Shown one piece after another: positions 1 to 7,203 of a DNA stretch of 16,048 nt (positions are counted from its first letter, which is position 1; the number at the start of each line of letters is the position of its first letter). The position numbers and the translations under genes were made by a program. Location of the stretch: assembly GCA_038116745.1 (NCBI GenBank), contig JAYODW010000061.1, positions 1 through 16,048 of the forward strand, given 5' to 3'. The notes beneath the pieces are model-generated. The model was given only the letters and a program-made list of their open reading frames with translations. It had not been told where the DNA came from and searched no databases. Source of the DNA: JAYODW01 sp038116745 (GTDB lineage: Bacteria; Pseudomonadota; Gammaproteobacteria; Ga0077536).

Positions 1-1
1 A

Positions 2-562
2 AGACGGATTCTTCCGTCTTTTCTGGAGGCAGTGTCGATACTGTCGTCCCGACACTCAAACGTCGCTTTGACCCTGTGCGTTGCAGACCGCGCCCATATC
101 GACATCCTCGCAGGGGTCTGCGCGCTACGGGAAAATCTTGACGTAGTCGCCGGCAAATCTCTTGAGGTCCTGTCTGCTTGTGACCTTGCGTTAGTGGCAT
201 CAGGGACCGCAGCTCTGGAGGCGCTGCTGTGCGGAGCGCCAATGGTGGTCGGGTACCGAATGAACCCGATTACTTTTTCGCTACTCAAGCGAATGGTGAA
301 ACTTAAGCAGATTTCTCTTCCCAATATTCTTGCCGGTACAGCTTTAGTGCCGGAGCTACTGCAGGATGATTTGCGACCGCTCAAGCTGGCCGATTCTCTG
401 GACCAATGGCTGATTGAGCCGCAACGCCGTGAGGTTTATCTTGAAGCCGCGCGCCGGATTCATGGCGAATTACGTTGTGACGCGGCTGCAAAAGTGGCGC
501 GGTCGATACTGGGCCTAGCCTTGCAAAAAACACAGGAAGGCACCCACGTCCTTGAGCAGTAA
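2..562 (+). CDS. lpxB: Lipid-A-disaccharide synthase, C-terminal part (truncated by window edge)
   Basis: This glycosyltransferase condenses UDP-2,3-diacylglucosamine with lipid X to form the lipid A disaccharide at the inner face of the inner membrane. The reading frame is already open at base 2, so the start lies to the left of the window. The visible ~186 residues match the C-terminal half of LpxB: the stretch LVASGTAALEALLCGAPMVV followed by GYRMNPITF and SLPNILAG are family hallmarks, corresponding to the nucleotide-sugar-binding half of this GT-B fold enzyme. The stop codon TAA at 560-562 lies inside the next gene, an 11-base overlap with rnhB that suggests translational coupling. The lpxB-rnhB-dnaE linkage is well known in gammaproteobacteria. 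Nothing looks broken in the visible part. The identification is near certain. Confidence 0.96.
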   Translation, partial: RRILPSFLEAVSILSSRHSNVALTLCVADRAHIDILAGVCALRENLDVVAGKSLEVLSACDLALVASGTAALEALLCGAPMVVGYRMNPITFSLLKRMVKLKQISLPNILAGTALVPELLQDDLRPLKLADSLDQWLIEPQRREVYLEAARRIHGELRCDAAAKVARSILGLALQKTQEGTHVLEQ

Positions 563-1124
563 ACTTATCGCCGGGGTAGATGAAGCTGGGCGCGGTCCCC
601 TGGCAGGACCGGTGGTAGCCGCGGCGGTGGTCTTCGGTAGCGCCTATCCAGCGGGCTTGCGGGATTCAAAACAGCTGAGCGCCGCGCGACGGCAGCACTT
701 GTGCCGGGAAATCCAATGTTGTGCATTGGCGTTCGCGGTGGGGCAGGCAGATGTGCGCGAGATCGACGCGCTGAATATTCACCACGCAACATTGCTGGCA
801 ATGGCCCGAGCTGTACGAGGATTACGTATCACTCCGGACGAAGTACTGGTTGATGGCAAGTACGTTCCGCAAATTTCGCTGCCCGCCAGGGCTATTGTCG
901 GGGGTGATGCCAGCGAGCCTGCTATCAGTGCGGCTTCCATCGTGGCCAAGTACATGCGGGATGAAATCATGCTGTCTTTAGATAGGTCTTATCCGGCCTA
1001 CGGATTCGCCCAGCACAAGGGCTACCCAACCCGTGCACACCTGTCTGCGCTCTCGCAACATGGTGTCTCTCCAGTGCACCGAAGCTCGTTTGGGCCGGTG
1101 CGTAAGTTGCTGGGATCGCAGTGA
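552..1124 (+). CDS. rnhB: Ribonuclease HII
   Basis: This endonuclease cuts the RNA strand of RNA-DNA hybrids and incises at single ribonucleotides misincorporated in DNA. The 190-residue protein is close to the usual bacterial length of about 200. The N-terminal motif GVDEAGRGPLAGPV holds the catalytic pair D10 and E11; further acidic residues fall in LVDGKYVP (D101) and GGDASEPAISAASIVAK (D119), the latter a strong family signature. The start is TTG at 552: it sits in front of the conserved DEAGRG segment at the usual short distance, and AGGAAGG at 534-540 provides a good ribosome binding site 11 bases upstream. The start lies inside the end of lpxB (11-base overlap). The next gene, dnaE, follows after 108 bases. 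Confidence 0.96.
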   Translation: MSSKLIAGVDEAGRGPLAGPVVAAAVVFGSAYPAGLRDSKQLSAARRQHLCREIQCCALAFAVGQADVREIDALNIHHATLLAMARAVRGLRITPDEVLVDGKYVPQISLPARAIVGGDASEPAISAASIVAKYMRDEIMLSLDRSYPAYGFAQHKGYPTRAHLSALSQHGVSPVHRSSFGPVRKLLGSQ

Positions 1125-1143
1125 AAGAATCGCTCACAATCTC

Positions 1144-1192
1144 GGGAACCCCCTGGCCGTTGCTCCGAGGGCGCGCTGGCCTGTTGGTTCCC
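1144..1192 (+). other. Inverted repeat in rnhB-dnaE spacer, possible attenuator or processing hairpin
   Basis: GGGAACC at 1144-1150 is exactly complementary to GGTTCCC at 1186-1192. Between them, GGCC at 1155-1158 can pair with GGCC at 1178-1181, and a small inner stem can form, so the 49 bases can fold into a long interrupted stem-loop. The following bases (TTGCTTACCTTGCTC) are only moderately T-rich, so this is not a classic intrinsic terminator. A weak promoter-like pair, TTGGTT at 1184-1189 and CAGAAT at 1207-1212 (17-base spacer), overlaps its right arm. The function is inferred only from position between two genes of the same strand. Confidence 0.3.
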
Positions 1193-1232
1193 TTGCTTAC
1201 CTTGCTCAGAATTTGAGAAGTCTGGGGCTCTG

Positions 1233-4200
1233 ATGAGTTCGCCCGTGTTCGTTCATCTGCACTTACACAGCGAGTATTCACTCGTCGATGGTCTGATCCG
1301 GATTCCTCAGCTGATTGGCCGTTGCCAGGAAATGGGCCTGCCTGCGATTGCTCTGACCGACCAGAGTAATTTTTTTGCTGTGCCGAAATTTTATCGTGCA
1401 GCGATGGCCGCAGGGATTAAGCCCATTGTGGGGGCGGAACTGTGGATAGCTGGAGGGCGCAGCCTCTCGGAGCCCTACCGCGTACTTTCGCTCTGCCAGA
1501 ATGAATCGGGGTACCGCGGCCTCAGTGAGCTCCTTACTCGAGCGTATCGCTATGGTCAGAACAACGGGATCGCATCAGTTAGCGAGGAGTGGCTCAGCAA
1601 GTCGGCTCTCCAAGGTCAAATCCTGATTGCGGCAGGCGTATCCGGTGATTTTGGGCAGTTGATCCGCGAGGGCCGCCGGGAACGGCTCGGAGAGCGCCTG
1701 GATTTCTGGCGTGCGCTGCTGGACGACCGTTTCTACATCGAGCTCACTCGAACGGGACGCTCGTTCGAAGAAAGATACATCGATGGGATCGTCGAGGAGC
1801 TGGGTTCTTACGACGCATCGTTGGTGGCGACTAACGATTGCCGCTTTCTGGAACAGTCGGACTTTGATGCGCACGAGGCTCGTGTCTGTATCCATTCCGG
1901 GCGCATGCTGAGTGACCCGCGCCGGCCGCGCGACTACTCCCCCGAGCAATATCTCAAATCGCCCGAGGATATGGAGGTCTTGTTCAGTGATTTTCCCTCC
2001 GCGTTGGAAAACTCTGTCGAAATCGCTACCCGCTGCAATCTTGAGCTTGCATTTGGGACCTACCACTTACCCGAATACCCGGTGGCTGACGGACAGTCCG
2101 TTGAAGAGCTTTTGCGCGAAAAGACCGAAAGCGGATTCTCCTCAAGACTCACTGCTAGCGCAGTAACTGATTCGGAAGAACTTTCTGAATATCACCAACG
2201 GCTGGAAGTCGAAATCGATGTGATCTCGAATATGGGGTTCGCCGGGTATTTTCTGATCGTTGCAGATTTCATCGCGTGGGCGAAATCTCAGGGGATCCCG
2301 GTTGGGCCTGGCAGGGGGTCCGGCGCTGGGTCTCTTGTCGCGTACGCACTCGGCATCACCGAACTTGACCCAATCAAATATGACCTTTTGTTCGAGAGAT
2401 TCCTGAATCCTGAACGTGTGTCTATGCCCGATTTCGACGTTGATTTCTGTATGGATCGACGCGATGAGGTCATTTCTTACGTGGCGGAACGCTACGGGCG
2501 GGAGCAGGTGGCGCAGATCATCACCTACGGAAGTATGGCGGCGAAGGCGGTTCTTCGAGACGTGGGGAGAGTGCTCGGTTTTCCTTACGGATTCGTTGAC
2601 CAACTCGCGAAGCTCGTACCGTTCGATCCGCAGATGACGCTCACCCGGGCTCTCGACGAGGAGCCCGCGCTGCGGCAGCGCTGTGAGGAAGAGGAGGATG
2701 TTCGCAGCATCGTGGAGCTCGCCTTACAGCTGGAGGGTTTGGCGAGGAATGCGGGGCGCCACGCTGGTGGCCTCGTTATTGCGCCCTCAGCGCTGACCGA
2801 TTTCATGCCTCTTTACTGCGAACCGAACAGCGAGGCACTGGTTACGCAGTTCGACATGGGTGATGTCGAAGCCATTGGTCTTGTCAAGTTTGATTTTCTC
2901 GGGCTGCGCACATTAACCATCATCGACTGGGCAGTGAAAGAGATTAATCGCGCTTCTTCCGCGGGCCGGCATCAAGCACTCGACATACTCGCCATCCCCC
3001 TGGACGACCCCGAAGTTTTTAAGCTGATTCAGCGTGCTCAGACCACCGCGGTTTTCCAATTGGAGTCGCGCGGCATGAAAGAGCTGATTAAACGTCTGCG
3101 GCCGGACACTTTCGAGGACCTGGTGGCTTTGGTGGCGTTGTTTCGCCCTGGACCGCTTCAGTCCGGGATGGTGGATGACTTCATCGCGAGGAAGCACGGC
3201 AAAGCGGCAGTCAGGTACCCTGACGCCCAGCTCGAGCCGGTGCTGAAACCGACCTACGGCGTGATCCTCTATCAAGAGCAGGTCATGCAGATAGCCCAGG
3301 TTCTCGCTGGTTTCTCGCTGGGTGCTGCCGACCTGCTGAGACGGGCCATGGGGAAAAAGAAGCCGGAGGAGATGGCGAAGCAGCGAGAGATTTTTGTTAA
3401 CGGTGCGGTGGCGCGAGGCATCCAGGCGGAAAGCGCGAGCTCAATTTTCGATTTGATGGAAAAATTTGCAGGCTATGGGTTCAATAAATCTCATTCTGCT
3501 GCGTACGCGCTAGTCGCATTCCAGACCGCCTGGTTAAAAGCACATTATCCGGCGGCGTTTATGGCGGCCGTGCTTTCTGCCGATATGGATGCGACTGACA
3601 AGGTCGTCCGCCTCATCGAGGAATGCCGGTCGCTTGACCTTGAGATTTCAGCACCTGACGTCAATGTCTGTAGCTATCGTTTCAGCGTGGCGGATGAAAC
3701 GACGATCCGTTACGGGTTGGGTGCGGTCAAAGGTCTTGGAGAGGCCGCCATCACCAGTATCGAGGCGGAACGCAACGGCAACGGCCCTTACACGAGCTTG
3801 CTGGATCTGTGTCAGCGAAATGCAGAGCGAAAGCTTAACCGGAGAGCACTTGAGACGCTGATCAAGTCGGGAAGTCTGGACTGCCTCGAGCAGGATCGGG
3901 CCAGCTTGATGGCGCAGCTCGAAACAGCACTTCAGTTGACTGAGCAGCACAATAAGGCTCGAGTTGCGGGCCAATCAGATTTTTTTGGTTTTGCCTCAGG
4001 GGCCGAGCAGGCTGAACGCCCGATGCAAGGTGTGGAGTGCGATAGCGCTGCGCGCGCCTGGACTGAAGAGGAGATTTTGACTTTTGAGAAAGAGACCCTC
4101 GGTCTCTATTTCAGCGGGCATCCGGTCGAAAAATATCGCGCTGAGTTGAATGCCTTTGTCACCTGTTCGCTGGCCGACCTGGGGCCTGGGAAAAAGCGAG

Positions 4201-4694
4201 TAGGCGGGCTAGTGATCGGGGTGCGCGTGATAAAAACACGGCGCGGCCCGATAGCCGTAGTCACGCTGGACGACCGTACCGCGCGCGCAGAAATTACGGT
4301 TTATCGCGACCAATTTGAACTCCATATGGACAAGCTTGTCGTTGACCAGGTCGTGGTGGTCGAGGGCAGCTGCGATGTGGATGAGTTTTCGGGTGGTTTC
4401 AGCATTAAAAGCGAAGAAATCATGACGCTTGATGAAGCTCGGAACAAACTAGCGCGTGCGCTTGTGGTGAGTCTCGAAGAGCAGACGTCAGAAGGAGAGC
4501 AGATAGTTGGGGTTCTCAAGCGACTGTTTGAGAGCCACCCCAGGGGCACATGTCCGGTCTCTTTGGAAGTGCAGCGGCCTCTCAGCAGGGCCCGTCTGCG
4601 CCTTGGTGAATCGTGGCGGATGGAGATCAACGAGCGTCTCCTGGGAAGTCTGCGTTCTGCCTTCGGTGAGAGTCATGTGTTCGTGGAATATTAA
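1233..4694 (+). CDS. dnaE: DNA polymerase III alpha subunit
   Basis: This is the replicative DNA polymerase subunit (C-family). Its 1153 residues compare with 1160 in E. coli. Domains in order: an N-terminal PHP domain (about 1-270), then the palm with the catalytic aspartates in PDFDVDF (D402, D404) and VKFDFLGL (D554), matching D401, D403 and D555 of E. coli; the fingers with GYGFNKSHSAAYA; a clamp-binding motif QSDFF at 914-918, in the place of E. coli QADMF; an OB-fold around 990-1075; and a C-terminal tau-binding region. The ATG at 1233 gives MSSPVFVHLHLHSEYSLVDG, aligned with the E. coli N-terminus; the ribosome binding site is weak. In the PHP domain H8, H10, H12 and E69-type residues are kept while other metal ligands are replaced, so exonuclease activity is doubtful. 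It follows rnhB and precedes accA, the usual order. Confidence 0.98.
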   Translation: MSSPVFVHLHLHSEYSLVDGLIRIPQLIGRCQEMGLPAIALTDQSNFFAVPKFYRAAMAAGIKPIVGAELWIAGGRSLSEPYRVLSLCQNESGYRGLSELLTRAYRYGQNNGIASVSEEWLSKSALQGQILIAAGVSGDFGQLIREGRRERLGERLDFWRALLDDRFYIELTRTGRSFEERYIDGIVEELGSYDASLVATNDCRFLEQSDFDAHEARVCIHSGRMLSDPRRPRDYSPEQYLKSPEDMEVLFSDFPSALENSVEIATRCNLELAFGTYHLPEYPVADGQSVEELLREKTESGFSSRLTASAVTDSEELSEYHQRLEVEIDVISNMGFAGYFLIVADFIAWAKSQGIPVGPGRGSGAGSLVAYALGITELDPIKYDLLFERFLNPERVSMPDFDVDFCMDRRDEVISYVAERYGREQVAQIITYGSMAAKAVLRDVGRVLGFPYGFVDQLAKLVPFDPQMTLTRALDEEPALRQRCEEEEDVRSIVELALQLEGLARNAGRHAGGLVIAPSALTDFMPLYCEPNSEALVTQFDMGDVEAIGLVKFDFLGLRTLTIIDWAVKEINRASSAGRHQALDILAIPLDDPEVFKLIQRAQTTAVFQLESRGMKELIKRLRPDTFEDLVALVALFRPGPLQSGMVDDFIARKHGKAAVRYPDAQLEPVLKPTYGVILYQEQVMQIAQVLAGFSLGAADLLRRAMGKKKPEEMAKQREIFVNGAVARGIQAESASSIFDLMEKFAGYGFNKSHSAAYALVAFQTAWLKAHYPAAFMAAVLSADMDATDKVVRLIEECRSLDLEISAPDVNVCSYRFSVADETTIRYGLGAVKGLGEAAITSIEAERNGNGPYTSLLDLCQRNAERKLNRRALETLIKSGSLDCLEQDRASLMAQLETALQLTEQHNKARVAGQSDFFGFASGAEQAERPMQGVECDSAARAWTEEEILTFEKETLGLYFSGHPVEKYRAELNAFVTCSLADLGPGKKRVGGLVIGVRVIKTRRGPIAVVTLDDRTARAEITVYRDQFELHMDKLVVDQVVVVEGSCDVDEFSGGFSIKSEEIMTLDEARNKLARALVVSLEEQTSEGEQIVGVLKRLFESHPRGTCPVSLEVQRPLSRARLRLGESWRMEINERLLGSLRSAFGESHVFVEY

Positions 4695-4816
4695 TCCGGC
4701 CAGTGGATGAGAGAAGAACGCAGGGTGATGTTTTCAGCGCTCTGGGGATGCTAACCCGTTCGTGCGGCCAATCGATGGAACAGACACTGGTAAATAATGA
4801 TGCATCAGGATGAGTT

Positions 4817-5809
4817 TTGAACGTGGAAAAAAGCACTGAAAATCGTTCACATAGTCTCGAGTTCCTGGATTTCGAGCAGCCGATCGCGGAGCTCGAGGCA
4901 AAAATCGAAGAGCTGCGGCTCGTCGGCCACGACAGCGAGATCAATATCAACAGCGAGATCGCGCGCCTTCAGAAACGATCCAGGGAGTTGACGCGACAGA
5001 TTTTCGACTCGTTGACTCCATGGCAAGTAGCGAAGCTTGCCAGGCATCCGCGGAGGCCATACACCCTTGACTACGTGGGGAGAATTTTTGACGACGTCAA
5101 TGAACTGCACGGCGACCGTGCGTTCTCCGACGACCCTGCTATCGTTTCAGGGCTTGGGCGCTTGAACGACCGGGGTGTTGTGTTTATTGGCCACCAGAAG
5201 GGTCGGAATACCAAAGACAATCTCCAGCGCAATTTCGGCATGCCGCGCCCTGAGGGCTATCGAAAGGCGCTGCGAATAATGCACCTAGCAGAGCGTTTTA
5301 AGCTGCCTCTGATTACGTTCATTGATACCCCGGGAGCGTACCCGGGCATAGGCGCAGAAGAACGAGGACAAAGCGAAGCGATAGCCAGAAACCTGCTCGA
5401 GATGGCTAGCCTCAAAACGCCAATCATTTCAGTCGTGATCGGCGAAGGTGGTTCTGGAGGCGCCCTGGCAGTCGGAGTCGCTGATCGCGTTCTTATGCTG
5501 CAGTACGCAACTTACGCGGTGATTTCACCAGAAGGCTGTGCGTCTATTTTGTGGAAAAGCGCTGAAAAAGCACCGGAAGCTGCGGAGGCAATGGGGATAA
5601 CGTCGACGCACCTGAAGAAGCTGGGCCTTATCGACGGGGTGATTGAGGAACCGTTGGGAGGTGCGCATCGCGATCCAGGAAGGGTCGCGCTGGTGTTAAA
5701 GGACGCGTTATCCGCTGCGATAGAAGAGCTGGAAATTGTTGAACTGCCGCAGCTCGTTCAGGAACGGCGTGCGCGTTACGCTTCGATCGGCGAGTTCAAA
5801 CAAAAATAG
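4817..5809 (+). CDS. accA: Acetyl-CoA carboxylase, carboxyltransferase alpha subunit
   Basis: Together with AccD (not in this window), this subunit transfers the carboxyl group from biotin to acetyl-CoA, giving malonyl-CoA for fatty acid synthesis. The protein has 330 residues (E. coli 319). Signatures are LDFEQPIAELEAKIEELR near the N-terminus, RHPRRPYTLDY, NFGMPRPEGYRKALR, the crotonase-fold segment FIDTPGAYPGIGAEERGQSE, GEGGSGGALAVGVADRV and SPEGCASILWKSAEKAPEAA. An in-frame stop at 4811-4813 leaves only two possible starts: TTG at 4817 or GTG at 4823. AGGATGAG at 4807-4814 could serve either; the difference is two residues. No ATG start is available. The preceding 122 bases after dnaE show no clear promoter or terminator. 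tilS follows after only four bases. Confidence 0.97.
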   Translation: MNVEKSTENRSHSLEFLDFEQPIAELEAKIEELRLVGHDSEININSEIARLQKRSRELTRQIFDSLTPWQVAKLARHPRRPYTLDYVGRIFDDVNELHGDRAFSDDPAIVSGLGRLNDRGVVFIGHQKGRNTKDNLQRNFGMPRPEGYRKALRIMHLAERFKLPLITFIDTPGAYPGIGAEERGQSEAIARNLLEMASLKTPIISVVIGEGGSGGALAVGVADRVLMLQYATYAVISPEGCASILWKSAEKAPEAAEAMGITSTHLKKLGLIDGVIEEPLGGAHRDPGRVALVLKDALSAAIEELEIVELPQLVQERRARYASIGEFKQK

Positions 5810-5813
5810 ACGA

Positions 5814-7175
5814 ATGCCACAGTTGGAGCCTGAGGGATTTTCGTCAGAGCTGGGCGCGCTGGCCACCCTTGCTCTGGAAAAATTCGTAGAACTTTCCGGC
5901 TGTCGCGAGCTGCTCGTGGCGTTCAGCGGCGGCAAAGACTCCACCGCGCTGCTGCACTTTGCCAGGTCATTCGGGCACAGTCACGGGCTGGCCGTGTCGG
6001 CCGCACACGTCGTGCACAATCTGCAGGACGAAAATAAGATCTGGGTGGCGCATTGCCTCCAGATTGCAGAAAAGCTTGGGATCGACTGCATAGTTCTGGA
6101 GGCCAGCGGGTCTCCTTCTCGGGGAGAGTCGGTGGAGGCCTGGGCGCGAGATTATCGGTATCGATTGCTTGCAGAGCACGTCTGTCCCGAGACCTTGCTC
6201 TTAACCGGACACCAGCTCGAGGACCAGTGCGAGACGATTCTGCAGCGTGTCCTGGCGGGCGCCGGGCCACGTGGATTAGCCGGGATGGAACCGCTCAGGC
6301 AGTTCCCGCCGGGCTATCTGGGGCGACCTTTGCTGGATTGCAGCCGGTCCGCCGTTGACCGATACGTAAGACAAACCGGACTCTCGTGGGTGGAAGACCC
6401 AAGCAATCTGGATCCTCGGTACAGCCGCAACCGTGTCCGCCAGCAGCTGCTGCCCGCGATAGCTGGAATGCCCGATGGTCTGTCCGGGCTGCTGCGGCTG
6501 GGAGCTATTCAACGCGACCTGGCGCGAGGATTGGACCGCCTGGCCGATGACGTTTTGCAGCTGGATGCCTTTGCTGCCCACCACCAACTGTCGGTCTCAT
6601 CGGTTTTCAGGCTGGGCGTTGAACTCGCGCCGTACGTCATCAAGCGTTTTGTCGAGCGCTGCGGCGCGTCGCAGCCGGGAGAACGTCATCTCCGAGAGTT
6701 GCTTTCTCAACTCACCGAAGCCGCGCCGGACCGTATTCCGGTCATTACCTGGTCAGGGAACGCGTTGAGGAAATATCGCGAGAGACTTTACCTGACACCT
6801 GCGGCCCTCCCTACACCTCCCGGATCCTCAATCTTTTGGGACGGCACCCGCGCTCTGGACTGGTCGTGGGGGCAGCTCAGCAGCGTCGTAGGGCAGGGTG
6901 GCGGGTTAACCGAAACACTCTTCACTGAGGGCCGGGCTACGGTGAGATTCCGGCAGGGTGGCGAGAAGTTTCTGTTGGCTGCCTCAGATGTGAGACATCG
7001 CGAGCTGAAAAAGGCGTTTCAAGCCTGGGGGATCCCACCCTGGGACCGGGGTCTGACGCCGCTTACTTATATCGATGAAAGTCTCGTCGCCGTTGGCGCC
7101 AGGCTGGTGGACTCCCGGTTCTGCGCGCGGATTGGCGAGCGCGGTCGGATTCTCAATTGGAGCCCTCGGCCCTGA
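5814..7175 (+). CDS. tilS: tRNA(Ile)-lysidine synthetase
   Basis: This enzyme uses ATP to attach lysine to C34 of the CAU-anticodon tRNA-Ile, changing both its charging and decoding from methionine to isoleucine. The N-terminal ATP-pyrophosphatase domain shows the PP-loop SGGKDS at residues 38-43, then AHVVHNLQDENKIWVAHC and LLTGHQLEDQCETILQR, which are typical of TilS. The C-terminal domain is recognisable from VRFRQGGEKF and LKKAFQAWGIPPWDRG. The chosen ATG at 5814 lies four bases after the accA stop, leaving 453 residues (E. coli 432); the open frame extends further upstream, but that part lies within accA and is not TilS-like. In Pseudomonas pyrG usually follows; here a convergent gene ends 29 bases away. 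Confidence 0.95.
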   Translation: MPQLEPEGFSSELGALATLALEKFVELSGCRELLVAFSGGKDSTALLHFARSFGHSHGLAVSAAHVVHNLQDENKIWVAHCLQIAEKLGIDCIVLEASGSPSRGESVEAWARDYRYRLLAEHVCPETLLLTGHQLEDQCETILQRVLAGAGPRGLAGMEPLRQFPPGYLGRPLLDCSRSAVDRYVRQTGLSWVEDPSNLDPRYSRNRVRQQLLPAIAGMPDGLSGLLRLGAIQRDLARGLDRLADDVLQLDAFAAHHQLSVSSVFRLGVELAPYVIKRFVERCGASQPGERHLRELLSQLTEAAPDRIPVITWSGNALRKYRERLYLTPAALPTPPGSSIFWDGTRALDWSWGQLSSVVGQGGGLTETLFTEGRATVRFRQGGEKFLLAASDVRHRELKKAFQAWGIPPWDRGLTPLTYIDESLVAVGARLVDSRFCARIGERGRILNWSPRP

Positions 7176-7183
7176 GGCTGAGG
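7164..7183. terminator. Hairpin between converging genes, possible weak bidirectional terminator
   Basis: CCTCGGCC at 7164-7171 pairs with GGCTGAGG at 7176-7183: eight pairs, one of them G-U on the plus-strand RNA, around a four-base loop CTGA that contains the tilS stop codon. The structure lies where tilS (plus) and the vWA-FHA gene (minus, ending at 7204) converge, a sensible place for termination. Neither side has a run of T, so it does not meet the usual criteria for an intrinsic terminator. The call is low-confidence. Confidence 0.3.
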
Positions 7184-7203
7184 TGGATGCTTAAACAATG
7201 CAA

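Noticed and set aside
5736..5813. 26-residue extension at the start of tilS
   Set aside because: It lies entirely inside accA; the ATG at 5814 sits four bases after the accA stop and gives a normal TilS length.
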